DNA from: an uncultured Sulfitobacter sp. | GTDB taxonomy: Bacteria; Pseudomonadota; Alphaproteobacteria; Rhodobacterales; Rhodobacteraceae | Direction: 5' to 3' | Assembly: GCA_937138475.1 (NCBI GenBank) | Contig: CAKZPD010000027.1 | Span: forward strand, 1-64,000 | DNA length: 64,000 bases | In this document: positions 36,444-45,759 of the stretch, one piece after another | How positions within the stretch are numbered: position 1 is the first letter of the stretch | How the letters are laid out: the number at the start of each line of letters is the position of its first letter | Program-made: the position numbers and the translations under genes | Notes under the pieces: model-generated | What the model saw: the letters and a program-made list of their open reading frames with translations, nothing else | What the model was told of the DNA's origin: nothing | Databases searched by the model: none

Positions 36444-36763
36444 CGGGGATGATCCATCGCGCTCAGCGCTGGCGCCGATGCAACCATCCATCCGGAAAAA
36501 AGCCTCTGGCCATCCTCGCTGATCGACATCTGCGCAAACGCATCGCCTGACGGATTGCCAACCGGAAAGCGGCACGCGGCCAATTCAATCACCAAAGGGC
36601 CAAAGCTGGCAACAGATCCGGCCGATATTTCAATATCTTGCGTCTGGCCGTTCACCTTGTCCAAGCCGCGCAAAACCGCACCGGGCGCCGCGCTGACAGC
36701 TTGCTGCGCCGCCGCGCCCTGCGCCGCCAGGACCAGAAAAACCAGCGCCCGCACCACGCTCAA
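36407..36763 (-). CDS. DUF2155 domain exported protein
   Basis: 118 residues with a signal peptide (VRALVFLVLAAQGAAAQ) and the DUF2155 pattern AVLRGLDKVNGQTQDIEISAGSVASFGPLVIELAACRFP...GWMVASAPALSAMDHPRYDIWVMRC. Alphaproteobacterial proteins of this family are often annotated as cell-envelope or Asn-tRNA-associated, without a proven role. A TTG at 36763 overlaps the mlaD stop; GTG at 36757 is the alternative. The 3' end overlaps aat. Confidence 0.85.
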   Translation of the reverse strand: MSVVRALVFLVLAAQGAAAQQAVSAAPGAVLRGLDKVNGQTQDIEISAGSVASFGPLVIELAACRFPVGNPSGDAFAQMSISEDGQRLFSGWMVASAPALSAMDHPRYDIWVMRCATS

Positions 36764-37209
36764 TTGCCGCCCTCACCGCCAACGAACTTGAGCAACAAGG
36801 AAATGATGCTGACCGCGCCCTGGGTGTCCTCGATCACGTCTCCCTCGGCGAAAAAGAACGGCGATCCGCCCGGCATCACCTCAACGAAATTGCCCCCCAG
36901 CAGCCCTTCGGATGCAATCACAATGGCGCTGTCATCGGGAATTTCAATGCCGCGCTGCACCGCCACCGTGGTCTCGGCACGATAGGTCTCAGGGTTCAGA
37001 CGCACCTGCGTGACCGTGCCAATCTTGACCCCGGCCAAGCGCACATCACTGCCAACGCTCACCCCTTCCAGGCTGCGAAAACTCGCCGACAAAGCATAGC
37101 TCTCACCCGCGCTCTTGAATCCGGTGATCTGCCCGGCATAGGCCAAAAACGCCACAGCCCCCGCCAGAACCGCGCCCCCCACCAGAACCTCGACAGAATT
37201 CTGCGCCAT
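36760..37209 (-). CDS. mlaD: MlaD, substrate-binding subunit for phospholipid transport
   Basis: 149 residues: one N-terminal helix (EVLVGGAVLAGAVAFLAYAG) and an MCE domain with GVSVGSDVRLAGVKIGTVTQVRL and ASEGLLGGNFVEVMPGG. MlaD forms the periplasmic hexameric ring that passes lipids between MlaC and MlaFE. The partner genes are not in this window; a stand-alone position beside NDUFA12 is the normal alphaproteobacterial arrangement. Confidence 0.93.
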   Translation of the reverse strand: MAQNSVEVLVGGAVLAGAVAFLAYAGQITGFKSAGESYALSASFRSLEGVSVGSDVRLAGVKIGTVTQVRLNPETYRAETTVAVQRGIEIPDDSAIVIASEGLLGGNFVEVMPGGSPFFFAEGDVIEDTQGAVSIISLLLKFVGGEGGN

Positions 37210-37234
37210 ATCCTATGCCTTTGCGATCAAATGA

Positions 37235-37618
37235 TTATTCAGGACGCCAGGCCTCATAGTCACGCCGCTCTGCCGGGCGCGCCTGGCGCAACGACCCCTG
37301 CGGCGCATAGGCCATCTGCGTTCCGGTCAGGTTCTCCTGATGCGGCTTCTCCCAAGGCTTATGGGCCAAAGGCCGCTCGCTGGGCGCCTCGTCCCAGGTG
37401 CCATGCAGCCACCCATGCCAATCAGGATCCACCCGGCTGGCCTCAGCCTCACCATTATAAATCACCCAGCGCCGGCGCTTGTCGCGCGTCTGGTAAAACA
37501 CATTCCCCTGGCTGTCCGCGCCAACCCGCACCCCCTTGCGCCAGGTATGCAGTTGCGTGTTCAGCGTTTGCCCATTCCACCAGGTAACGCAGCGCAAAAG
37601 GGTTCGGATCATGCCCAT
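37235..37618 (-). CDS. NADH:ubiquinone oxidoreductase subunit NDUFA12
   Basis: About 127 residues of the NDUFA12/17.2-kDa family: [64 protein letters not shown]. It is an accessory subunit of complex I found in alphaproteobacteria and mitochondria. ATG 37618 follows GAGAGG; ATG 37612 is also possible. Confidence 0.94.
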   Translation of the reverse strand: MGMIRTLLRCVTWWNGQTLNTQLHTWRKGVRVGADSQGNVFYQTRDKRRRWVIYNGEAEASRVDPDWHGWLHGTWDEAPSERPLAHKPWEKPHQENLTGTQMAYAPQGSLRQARPAERRDYEAWRPE

Positions 37619-37727
37619 GGGGTTCGTGCCTCTCAAAATCTCTCCACCGCAGATATGACCGATGCGCGCCCAAAGGTCCAGCGCCTCAATCGGATTTCCC
37701 CGCGCTCAAACGCCGCCCAAACACCGG

Positions 37728-37760
37728 CTTCTTTTGTTCTCAAATATCTCGGGGGTCCGG
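37728..37760 (+). repeat. Dispersed repeat, variant copy D
   Basis: Keeps the T-rich start and AAATATC core, but the GC end is replaced by CTCGGGGGTCCGG, which runs into a GGGGGC...GCCCCC stem (about 37757-37775). It lies between ridA and the NDUFA12 gene. Confidence 0.75.
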
Positions 37761-37798
37761 GGGCTGGCCCCCGGCCATCAGCAACCATCACGGACGAA

Positions 37799-38176
37799 TC
37801 AACCCTCAGGCAACAGGGCCGTGACTTCGATTTCGATCCGATACTTGGGATCAATCAGATTGCACTCGATCATCGTCGCCGCTGGCGGGTGCTCTGCAAA
37901 GGCCGCGCGCAACACCGGCCAGCATGTCTCGAATTCGGCGGCATCGGGCAAATAATAGGTGACACGCACCACATCGCCAAACCCACATCCGGCCTCGCTC
38001 AGCGCGGCGCCAATCACCTCCAGCGCCGATTGGCACTGTTCGGCAACCCCTTGCGGCACCTCGGGCCCGGCGGCCACCGTCCCGGCAACATGCACAAAGC
38101 CCCCGGCCACCACCGCCCGGCAATAGCCGATCTTGGCTTCAAAGGCCCCGCCCGAAGAAATCCGCCGGATCGTCAT
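37799..38176 (-). CDS. RidA family protein (YjgF/Rid)
   Basis: 125 residues, RidA-like fold: YCRAVVAGGFVHVAGTVAAGP, ALEVIGAALSEAGCGFGDVVRVTYYLPD and AATMIECNLIDPKYRIEIEVTA. Rid proteins hydrolyse reactive enamine/imine intermediates; the catalytic Arg found in RidA proper is replaced in many paralogues (here CNLIDPKY), so activity is uncertain. It starts one base after the clpX stop, at ATG 38176. Confidence 0.88.
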   Translation of the reverse strand: MTIRRISSGGAFEAKIGYCRAVVAGGFVHVAGTVAAGPEVPQGVAEQCQSALEVIGAALSEAGCGFGDVVRVTYYLPDAAEFETCWPVLRAAFAEHPPAATMIECNLIDPKYRIEIEVTALLPEG

Positions 38177-38177
38177 G

Positions 38178-39443
38178 CTAGCCTGCTGTCGCCGGCTCTT
38201 TTCCGGCCTCCGCATGGATCATCAAAGGCGCCGCATCCGACGTCACCGCCTCTTCATTCACCACCACCTCGGTAACCGAGGTCAATCCAGGCAGCTCGAA
38301 CATCGTGTCCAGCAAAATATCCTCAAGGATCGATCGCAGCCCCCGCGCCCCCGTCTTGCGGTCGATGGCGCGTTTGGCAATCGCGGTCAGCGCATCATCG
38401 GTAAAGCTCAGCTGCGTGTCCTCCAGCTCAAACAGGCGCTGATATTGCTTGACCAGGGCGTTCTTGGGCTGGGTCAGAATGGTCACCAACGCATCCTCGT
38501 CCAGATCCTCAAGCGTCGCCAGAACCGGCAGACGGCCCACGAATTCCGGGATCAACCCGAATTTCAACAGATCTTCGGGTTCCAGGTCGCGGAAAATCTC
38601 GCCGATACCGCGCTGATCATTGTCGCGCACATCAGCGCCAAACCCCATGGCCGATCCCTTGCCGCGTGCGGCAATGATCTTGTCCAGCCCGGCAAAGGCA
38701 CCGCCACAGATGAACAGAATATTGGTCGTATCCACCTGCAAGAATTCCTGCTGCGGATGCTTGCGCCCGCCCTGGGGCGGCACCGATGCGACCGTGCCTT
38801 CCATCAGCTTCAGCAGGGCCTGCTGCACCCCTTCGCCCGATACATCGCGGGTGATCGACGGGTTTTCCGACTTGCGGGTGATCTTATCCACCTCATCAAT
38901 ATAAACGATGCCGCGCTGCGCCCGTTCGACGTTGTATTCGCTGGATTGCAGCAGCTTAAGGATGATGTTCTCGACATCTTCCCCGACATAGCCCGCCTCG
39001 GTCAGCGTCGTGGCATCGGCCATGGTAAAGGGCACATCCAAAATCCGCGCCAAGGTCTGCGCCAGCAATGTCTTGCCGCAGCCGGTCGGGCCGATCAGCA
39101 GGATGTTGGATTTCGCCAGCTCAATCTCGCCGCCCTTTTGGGCGTGGTTCAGACGTTTGTAATGGTTATGCACCGCCACCGACAAAACCCGCTTGGCCAT
39201 GGCCTGACCAATGACATAATCATCCAGCACCGCGCAGATATCCTTGGGCGTGGGCACGCCATCCTTGGATTTCAGGCCCGACGCCTTGGTTTCCTCGCGG
39301 ATGATGTCCATGCACAGCTCAACGCATTCATCACAGATGAAAACAGTCGGCCCGGCGATCAGCTTGCGCACCTCGTGTTGGCTCTTGCCACAAAAGCTAC
39401 AATAAAGCGTGTTCTTGCTGTCGCTGGTCGAATTCGTTGCCAT
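38178..39443 (-). CDS. clpX: ClpX, unfoldase ATPase of ClpXP
   Basis: 421 residues from ATG 39443 (AAAGGG upstream). N-terminal zinc domain with Cys15, Cys18, Cys37 and Cys40; AAA+ module with Walker A GPTGCGKT, Walker [10 protein letters not shown], sensor regions, and [11 protein letters not shown]. It unfolds substrates, including SsrA-tagged proteins brought by SspB, and feeds them to ClpP. clpP lies 119 bp upstream on the same strand. Confidence 0.98.
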   Translation of the reverse strand: MATNSTSDSKNTLYCSFCGKSQHEVRKLIAGPTVFICDECVELCMDIIREETKASGLKSKDGVPTPKDICAVLDDYVIGQAMAKRVLSVAVHNHYKRLNHAQKGGEIELAKSNILLIGPTGCGKTLLAQTLARILDVPFTMADATTLTEAGYVGEDVENIILKLLQSSEYNVERAQRGIVYIDEVDKITRKSENPSITRDVSGEGVQQALLKLMEGTVASVPPQGGRKHPQQEFLQVDTTNILFICGGAFAGLDKIIAARGKGSAMGFGADVRDNDQRGIGEIFRDLEPEDLLKFGLIPEFVGRLPVLATLEDLDEDALVTILTQPKNALVKQYQRLFELEDTQLSFTDDALTAIAKRAIDRKTGARGLRSILEDILLDTMFELPGLTSVTEVVVNEEAVTSDAAPLMIHAEAGKEPATAG

Positions 39444-39562
39444 GTCAACCCTTTCAGGTCTTGCGTGTCGAGTGGCCCCGCCATCGGCGAAGCATGAGCC
39501 TTGCAGTCTAAGCCAGCACCCAGGGGTCCACAATCGCTAAATCATGGCCAGGCGCCGGGGAA

Positions 39563-40195
39563 TTACTTGCTGTCGTCGTCCGCTTTGCCGCGGCTTTCGA
39601 CGATTTCGTCGATCAAACCCCAAGCCTTTGCATCCTCGGGCGACATAAAGTTGTCACGCTCCAATGCTTCCTCCACCTTTTCAAGGGTTTGGCCGGTGTG
39701 TTTAACGTAAATTTCGTTCAATCGTGTCTTGAGCTTTTGGGTTTCCTGCGCGTGGATCATGATATCGGTGGCCTGGCCCTGATATCCACCCGATGGCTGG
39801 TGTACCATGACGCGGCTGTTGGGCAGGCTGAACCGCATGCCCTTTTCCCCCGCCGTCAGCAGCAGCGACCCCATAGAGGCCGCCTGCCCGATCACCAGGG
39901 TCGACACCTTGGGTTTGATGTATTGCATGGTGTCATAAATCGACAACCCCGAGGTCACGACCCCGCCGGGCGAATTGATATACATGCTGATTTCCTTGGA
40001 CGGGTTTTCCGCCTCAAGATGCAGCAATTGTGCGACGATCAGCGATGACATCCCGTCATGCACCGGGCCCGACAAAAAGATGATCCGTTCCTTGAGCAGC
40101 CGGGAAAAGATATCATAGGCGCGCTCGCCCCGGCTGGTTTGCTCAACCACCATCGGGACAAGGGTATTCATATAGGTATCAATAGGATCGTTCAT
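39563..40195 (-). CDS. clpP: ClpP, protease subunit of ClpXP/ClpAP
   Basis: 210 residues. Catalytic Ser107 in [10 protein letters not shown], His132 in [10 protein letters not shown] and the following Asp region [13 protein letters not shown]-terminal propeptide is short. The 190-bp upstream gap (40196-40385) has a G-run and an AT-rich block but no other gene was found. Confidence 0.98.
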   Translation of the reverse strand: MNDPIDTYMNTLVPMVVEQTSRGERAYDIFSRLLKERIIFLSGPVHDGMSSLIVAQLLHLEAENPSKEISMYINSPGGVVTSGLSIYDTMQYIKPKVSTLVIGQAASMGSLLLTAGEKGMRFSLPNSRVMVHQPSGGYQGQATDIMIHAQETQKLKTRLNEIYVKHTGQTLEKVEEALERDNFMSPEDAKAWGLIDEIVESRGKADDDSK

Positions 40196-40385
40196 GTCAG
40201 CTTGCCTGTCTTATGCCATTCAAAGGGACCATACCCCCCAAACCGTTACACAAAGCTTAGTATCCGGGCTGGGGGGCTGCAAGGGGGGGGCGGCGCGTTT
40301 GTCCGCCCCGGCCGCAATAAAGTTCAATATTTCCAAGCAACGCAAAATTATATTTATGGGCGCCATAATTATAATTAACGGCAAC

Positions 40386-41387
40386 CTAATCAGATCCAGC
40401 CGCGCCAAGACAGGCCGCAAATTGCTGCGCTATGTCGCGCAAAAGCGCCGGGTAATGCCCCGGCCCCAAGGGCAAGCCACCGCCCAGCGGATCGACCTGC
40501 ACCGGATCGGGCAAACCGATGGCATGGATCAATCCGGGGTTATACCCCGGTTCAGCCAGCACACAGCGCACCCCCTGCGCCTTGGCGATCTGCCGCAGCA
40601 TTGACATATGCGCGGCGCTGGGTTTGCCGCCCTCGACCCCTGCGATCGCCCCCAGATTGCGCAGGCCAAAGCGCTGTTCGAAATAGCGATACGCCTGATG
40701 ATAGACCATGAACCCCTGGCCATACAGCGGCGCCATGTCCTGTTCGATCTGCGCCTCAAGCTGATGCAGCTGCTGCTCAAATTCCTGCTGATTGCGTGCG
40801 TAAAGCGCCGCGTTTTCCGGATCAAGCGCGCTGAGCGTCCGCGTAATTTCTGGCAACCATGCGGAAACATTGCGCGGATCAAGCCAAATATGCGGATCTT
40901 CTGCGCCGTGATTATGGCCTGCGCCATGGTCCGCGTCATGGTCCGCGTCATGATCGTGGCCCGCGTGGTCGTCATGGTCATCATGATCAGCGTGCTTATC
41001 GTGGTCATCATCATCGTCGGGGGCATCGCCAAGGTGGCTTGCGCCGTCAGCGCCCAACAGCTGCACCCCCGGCTGGGCCATCAAGGGCACGATCACCGCC
41101 CCGCCGGTCAGGTTATCCATCGGGCGTTGCAGTTGCGGCATCAACCCCGGACCAATCCAGAACACGGCCTGCGCCTGCGCCAGGGATCGCGCCTGGGACG
41201 GGCGCAGGGCGAAATCATGGGCATCGCCGCCCGCCGGCACCAAAAGAACCGGTGTGCCGGCCCCCTGCATCAGGGCGGCCACAACCCCATGCACCGGCGC
41301 AATATCCACAACCACACGCGGCGCCGCCGCCAGGGCCGCCGCGCCCTGCACAGCCAGGGCCGCCGCCAATATCATCCGTTTGCGCAT
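40386..41387 (-). CDS. znuA: ZnuA, periplasmic zinc-binding protein
   Basis: 333 residues: signal peptide, cluster A-I fold, and a striking His/Asp-rich loop at about residues 118-165 (repeats of DHD, HADH, DHDDHAGH) that captures zinc. VVDIAPVHGVVAALMQGAG, EDPHIWLDPRN and FMVYHQAYRYFEQRFGL are typical. Divergent from zur over an 84-bp gap with a Zur-type palindrome. Ribosome site AAAGGAAA. Confidence 0.96.
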   Translation of the reverse strand: MRKRMILAAALAVQGAAALAAAPRVVVDIAPVHGVVAALMQGAGTPVLLVPAGGDAHDFALRPSQARSLAQAQAVFWIGPGLMPQLQRPMDNLTGGAVIVPLMAQPGVQLLGADGASHLGDAPDDDDDHDKHADHDDHDDHAGHDHDADHDADHGAGHNHGAEDPHIWLDPRNVSAWLPEITRTLSALDPENAALYARNQQEFEQQLHQLEAQIEQDMAPLYGQGFMVYHQAYRYFEQRFGLRNLGAIAGVEGGKPSAAHMSMLRQIAKAQGVRCVLAEPGYNPGLIHAIGLPDPVQVDPLGGGLPLGPGHYPALLRDIAQQFAACLGAAGSD

Positions 41388-41424
41388 TTGGTTTCCTTTC
41401 CAAGTTGCGGGGGTTGTTAATCTG

Positions 41425-41438
41425 TATGTTATAACATA
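41425..41438. promoter_or_regulatory. Zur box in the znuA/zur divergent promoter
   Basis: TATGTTATAACATA, a perfect 14-bp palindrome. It matches the GTTATAAC-type core of alphaproteobacterial Zur operators. It is centred between the two starts, so one site can control both directions. Confidence 0.85.
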
Positions 41439-41471
41439 TCAAGTGCGAAATCACCGCGACAAAGGCCCGCC

Positions 41472-41951
41472 ATGATTCCCATCGGATTTGACCATCACGA
41501 CCATACCGCCTGTGTCTCGGACGCATTGACGATGGCTGAAAAACACTGTGCCGACAGTGGGTTGCGCCTGACCCCTGTGCGCCGCAGAGTGCTTGAGATC
41601 TTGCTGGCGGAACACCGGGCGCTGGGGGCTTATGACGTGCTGTCGGTTCTGGCAAGCGAGGGGCTGGGCGCCACCCCCCCGGTCGCGTATCGGGCGCTTG
41701 ATTTTCTGGTCAAGGCGCGGTTCATCCACAAAATCGAGGCGCTGAATGCCTATGTGGCCTGTGCGCATCTGGGGGCGGATCACGCGCCGGCCTTCTTGAT
41801 TTGTCGCACCTGCAAATCGGTGGCCGAGGCCAATACCGCCACCGGCGGCGGGCGCCTTGACCAAGCGGCGCGCGCTGCGGGGTTTCAGATTGAACATCAG
41901 GTGATCGAGGCCGAGGGGCTGTGCCCGCGCTGCCTGGACGCGGCGCAATGA
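41472..41951 (+). CDS. zur: Zur, zinc-responsive Fur-family repressor
   Basis: 159 residues: winged helix (LRLTPVRRRVLEILLAEHRALGAYDVLSVLASEG...PPVAYRALDFLVKARFIHKIE) and zinc-binding C-terminal region with CRTC and CPRC pairs plus CAHLGADH. Context with znuABC sets it as Zur rather than Fur or Mur. The stop overlaps the znuC start (ATGA). Confidence 0.95.
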   Translation: MIPIGFDHHDHTACVSDALTMAEKHCADSGLRLTPVRRRVLEILLAEHRALGAYDVLSVLASEGLGATPPVAYRALDFLVKARFIHKIEALNAYVACAHLGADHAPAFLICRTCKSVAEANTATGGGRLDQAARAAGFQIEHQVIEAEGLCPRCLDAAQ

Positions 41952-42739
41952 TCCAAGGCGCAATGATCCCAGGCACCCCGTTGATCGAGGCCGTGGACCT
42001 GTGCCTGAGCTATGGCGCGGCGCCCGTGTTGCGCGACGTGAACTTTCGCCTGCAACGCGGTGAAATCGTTACAATTGTCGGACCAAACGGTTCTGGTAAA
42101 TCCAGCTTTGTCCATGCGTTGATCGGGGCAATCCCCGCCGCCAAGGGCCAGATCCATCGGGCCAAGGGGCTGCGCATCGGCTATGTGCCGCAAAAGCTGG
42201 GGATTGAGCCAAGCCTGCCGCTGACGGTGCAACGGTTTCTTAATCTGCCCCACAAGGTGGACAAACAGCGCGCCAATCAGGCGTTGATCGCGGCCGGGGT
42301 GGCCGATCTGGGCCGGCGGCAGCTGCGACAGCTTTCGGGTGGTCAGCTTCAGCGGGTCTTGCTGGCGCGGGCGATCTTGCTGCGGCCCGACGTGCTGATC
42401 CTGGACGAGGCAACGCAGGGGCTGGATCAACCGGGCACCGCCGCCTTTTACCGCCAGATCGAACAGGTCCGCCAAGAGCTGGGCTGTGCGGTGCTGATGG
42501 TCAGCCACGACCTGCATGTGGTGATGTCGGCCTCGGATCGGGTGCTGTGCCTGAATGGACATATCTGCTGCGAGGGCACGCCGGAAATCGTCGCCAGCGC
42601 GCCGGAATATCGCGCGCTGTTTGGCACGGGAACCCAAGGGGCGCTGGCGCTTTATCGGCACGAACACAGCCACAGCCATGGCCCCGATTGCGATCATGAA
42701 CACAGCTTTTTATCGGAGCATCGCACAAATGATCATTGA
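41948..42739 (+). CDS. znuC: ZnuC, zinc ABC transporter ATPase
   Basis: 263 residues: Walker A GPNGSGKSS, signature LSGGQLQRV, Walker B LILDEATQGLDQPG, switch His in SHDLHVVMSASD. The C-terminus is His-rich (RHEHSHSHGPDCDHEHSF), a known ZnuC feature. ATG 41948 overlaps the zur stop. Confidence 0.96.
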   Translation: MIQGAMIPGTPLIEAVDLCLSYGAAPVLRDVNFRLQRGEIVTIVGPNGSGKSSFVHALIGAIPAAKGQIHRAKGLRIGYVPQKLGIEPSLPLTVQRFLNLPHKVDKQRANQALIAAGVADLGRRQLRQLSGGQLQRVLLARAILLRPDVLILDEATQGLDQPGTAAFYRQIEQVRQELGCAVLMVSHDLHVVMSASDRVLCLNGHICCEGTPEIVASAPEYRALFGTGTQGALALYRHEHSHSHGPDCDHEHSFLSEHRTNDH

Positions 42740-43529
42740 TGATTTCCTGATCCGCGCCCTTTTGGCCGGCGTCGGGGTCGCCTTGGCGGCGGCGCCTTTG
42801 GGGTGTTTTATCGTCTGGCAGCGCATGGCCTATTTTGGCGATGCAACCGCCCATGCCGCCCTGTTGGGGGTGGCGCTGGCGCTGATGTTGAACATCCCGA
42901 TTTTCGGCGGCGTTCTGGCCGTAACCCTGGCCATGGTGCTGATCTTGACCCTTGTGTCGGATCGCGGCGTTGGGTTTGATGCGCTGTTGGGCGTGCTGGT
43001 GCACAGCGCGCTGGCGCTGGGGCTGTTGGCGGTTTCATTCCTGCCCAATGTCCGTGTCGACCTGATCGGCTATCTGTTTGGCGACATCCTGGCGGTGTCG
43101 CCTTTGGATCTGGCGTTGATCTGGGGCGGCGCCGCGCTGGTGCTTGGGCTGTTGATCTGGCGCTGGAACGCGCTTTTGATCACCACGGTCAGCCCCGAAC
43201 TGGCGCAGGCCAGTGGCATCGCCGCGCGGCGTGAGCATCTGATCCTGACGCTGTTGCTGGCGCTGAGCGTGGCAGTCGCCCTGAAGGTGGTTGGGGCGTT
43301 GCTGATTGCCGCGCTGATGATCATTCCGGCCGGCGCCGCCCGGCCATTGGCGCGCACCCCCGAGGGCATGGCCCTGATCGCAGCCGCCCTTGGCACCAGC
43401 GCCGCGATTGGCGGGCTGATGCTGTCATTTGCCTTTGACACCCCGACCGGCCCGACCATCGTCAGCCTGACAACGGTGATGTTTGCGGTGACCCATCTGA
43501 CCGGGCTGGCCCCAAGGCGCGGCGCCTAG
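42729..43529 (+). CDS. znuB: ZnuB, zinc ABC transporter permease
   Basis: 266 residues, ABC-3 family with about eight helices: AAAPLGCFIVWQRMAYFGDATAHAALLGVALAL and KVVGALLIAALMIIPAGAARPLARTPEGM. The start at 42729 overlaps znuC by 11 bp. Its stop and that of kynU share four bases (CTAG), leaving no space for a terminator. Confidence 0.96.
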   Translation: MIIDDFLIRALLAGVGVALAAAPLGCFIVWQRMAYFGDATAHAALLGVALALMLNIPIFGGVLAVTLAMVLILTLVSDRGVGFDALLGVLVHSALALGLLAVSFLPNVRVDLIGYLFGDILAVSPLDLALIWGGAALVLGLLIWRWNALLITTVSPELAQASGIAARREHLILTLLLALSVAVALKVVGALLIAALMIIPAGAARPLARTPEGMALIAAALGTSAAIGGLMLSFAFDTPTGPTIVSLTTVMFAVTHLTGLAPRRGA

Positions 43530-44716
43530 GTGACCTTTTGCCGGGCGTGGAATTGGGGTTGATCCCACAGCCGGTCGGCCATGATATTTGCAATCCGTTC
43601 AATGGCTTGTTCGACGTCATCTGCGTCGATGTAAAGCGGCGTAAAGCCAAATCGCATGATGTTGGGCGCGCGGAAATCGCCAATCACCCCGTGATGGATA
43701 CAAGCCTGCATCGCCGCATAGCCATGATCAAACGCAAAAGACACCTGTGACCCGCGCTGATCGCTTTGCCTTGGGCTGGCCAGGGTCAGCATCGGCGCGC
43801 GCGCCTCGATCCCGGCGATAAATTGCTCTTGCAGCGCGACCGAGACGGCGCGCAGCTGCTGCATATCCACCCCGTCAAACGCCTGCATCGCACATTCCAG
43901 CGTGGTCATTTGCAGCACGGGCGGCGTGCCGACGCGCATCCGCTCTATGCCTTGACCGGGCTGATAGCGGGGGTCGAAATCAAAGGGCGCCCGATGCCCC
44001 AGCCATCCGCTTAGCGCTGGCTTGACCGTATCGGCCAAATCGGGCCGCACATAGATAAACGCCGGCGCGCCCGGCCCACCATTCAGATATTTATAGGTGC
44101 AGCCAACGGCGAATTCGGCCTGTGATCCATGCAGATCCAGCGCCAGAGCACCGGCGGAATGGGCCAGATCCCAGATCATCACCGCGCCCGCCTGATGCGC
44201 CGCCTGGGTGACGGCGTTCATGTCATGCACCCGGCCGCTGCGGTAATCGACATGGGTCAGCATCACGGCGGCAACATCCGGGGTGATGCTCTGCGCGACT
44301 TGATCGGGGGCCACTGTGCGCAGCGTGTACCCCTGCCCCAACATCCCAAGCAGCCCCTCGGCCATATAAAGATCGGTTGGGAAATTGCCCGTATCAGACA
44401 AAACCACCCGGCGATCCGGGCGCATCATCAACGCCGACGCCAAAGCCTGATAGACCTTGATCGACAGCGTATCGCCCAACACAACCGACCCGTCCGGCGT
44501 GCCGATCACCCGGCCGATTTGATCGCCAATGCGCGCCGGCTGATCCATCCAGCCCGCGCCATTCCAGCCCTTGATCAACATCTGCCCCCATTCATCCGAC
44601 AGCATCTGCGCCATTCTGCCGGGCACATCCACCGGCATCGGGCCAAGCGAATTCCCATCCAGATAGATCATGCCCTTGGGGATTGTGAACATTTCTTTTT
44701 TAAGTATTTCAGACAT
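43526..44716 (-). CDS. kynU: KynU, kynureninase
   Basis: 396 residues, PLP fold type I: LDGNSLGPMPVDVPGRM, DTGNFPTDLYMAEGLL, IWDLAHSAGALALDLHGSQAEFAVGCTYKYLNGGPGAPAF (PLP Lys in CTYKYLN) and MRFGFTPLYIDADDV. It cleaves kynurenine to anthranilate and alanine. It begins directly after the kynA stop (TAA then ATG). Confidence 0.96.
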   Translation of the reverse strand: MSEILKKEMFTIPKGMIYLDGNSLGPMPVDVPGRMAQMLSDEWGQMLIKGWNGAGWMDQPARIGDQIGRVIGTPDGSVVLGDTLSIKVYQALASALMMRPDRRVVLSDTGNFPTDLYMAEGLLGMLGQGYTLRTVAPDQVAQSITPDVAAVMLTHVDYRSGRVHDMNAVTQAAHQAGAVMIWDLAHSAGALALDLHGSQAEFAVGCTYKYLNGGPGAPAFIYVRPDLADTVKPALSGWLGHRAPFDFDPRYQPGQGIERMRVGTPPVLQMTTLECAMQAFDGVDMQQLRAVSVALQEQFIAGIEARAPMLTLASPRQSDQRGSQVSFAFDHGYAAMQACIHHGVIGDFRAPNIMRFGFTPLYIDADDVEQAIERIANIMADRLWDQPQFHARQKVT

Positions 44717-45538
44717 TTATAATGCTCCTCTCACGTGCCACAGCTCTGGAAACAGCTCGACCTCGAGCATTTTGCGCAAATACCCCACCCCCGAGGTTCC
44801 ACCGGTGCCGCGCTTGAAACCAATGACCCGTTCCACCGTGGTGACATGGTTAAAGCGCCAGCGGCGGAAATAATCCTCAAGATCGACCAGTTTCTCGGCC
44901 AGTTCATAAAGCGCCCAGTGGCGCTGTGGCTGGGCATAGACCGTCTGCCACATCTGTTGCACATCCGCGCGGGCCGCCCAGCGTTCCTGACCCGCGGCGC
45001 CCGAGGGATCCGGCTGGCCCAGCTCTTGCGCCAAAAGCTGCAAGGCGATCTGATACAGGCTGGGGCGGGTCAATTCCACGCTGAGCGCGTTGAACTTGTC
45101 TGTGTCATGTTCAAACAGTTGCATCAATGCGCTGTTGCGATTGCCCAGCATGAATTCAATCAGCCGGTATTGATGCGACTGAAACCCCGAAGAATTGCCC
45201 AGGGCCGGACGAAACGCCGTGTATTCGCTGGGCGTCATGGTGCGCAGCACGTCCCAGGCGCCGTTGAGCTGTTCAAATATGCGCGCCACCCGCGTCAACA
45301 TCTTGAAGGCCGCGCGCATGTCCTGGGCCAGCAGCGTGTCGCGGGCGGCTTGCAATTCATGCAGCGCCAGACGCATCCACAGCTCGGACGTTTGGTGCTG
45401 AATGATGAATAGCATCTCGTCATGGGCGTCAGACTTGGGGTTCTGAGCGGTCAAAATCGCATCAAGCCCCAGATAATCGCCATAAGACATGTCTTTGGCA
45501 AAGCTCATCTTGGCACCATGTGCCGCGTCCTGTGTCAT
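44717..45538 (-). CDS. kynA: KynA, tryptophan 2,3-dioxygenase
   Basis: 273 residues from ATG 45538 (AGGGGG upstream). Heme dioxygenase: [54 protein letters not shown] and [33 protein letters not shown]. It opens the indole ring as the first step of the kynurenine route. No formamidase (kynB) is seen here, so it must be elsewhere. Confidence 0.97.
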   Translation of the reverse strand: MTQDAAHGAKMSFAKDMSYGDYLGLDAILTAQNPKSDAHDEMLFIIQHQTSELWMRLALHELQAARDTLLAQDMRAAFKMLTRVARIFEQLNGAWDVLRTMTPSEYTAFRPALGNSSGFQSHQYRLIEFMLGNRNSALMQLFEHDTDKFNALSVELTRPSLYQIALQLLAQELGQPDPSGAAGQERWAARADVQQMWQTVYAQPQRHWALYELAEKLVDLEDYFRRWRFNHVTTVERVIGFKRGTGGTSGVGYLRKMLEVELFPELWHVRGAL

Positions 45539-45759
45539 CTGTGCCCCCTGCGATTGTTGGCGGTGTTTGCCGGGCGGCTGCCTGGGCAAATTCACCTGCG
45601 CTTGCGCGGACATTCGATGATTTACGCCCTATGCGCAACCCCTTCGGCATCCGGGTGCATCCCCTGCGCGCGCCCATGCAACGGGGGGGGCGATCGGGGG
45701 TTTTGACCTTGGCGCCGGCGCCGGGCATAAGGGGGCAAGCCCAAGGGAAAGCGAAGCAG

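Noticed and set aside
40918..41025. Tandem short repeats resembling a CRISPR or VNTR
   Set aside because: These are codon-level repeats (His and Asp codons) within the znuA metal-binding loop, without constant repeat and unique spacer units. No CRISPR array was seen anywhere in the window.
40608..41420. His-rich + strand open frames opposite znuA
   Set aside because: They arise from the GAT/CAC repeats that encode the His/Asp-rich zinc loop of ZnuA on the minus strand.
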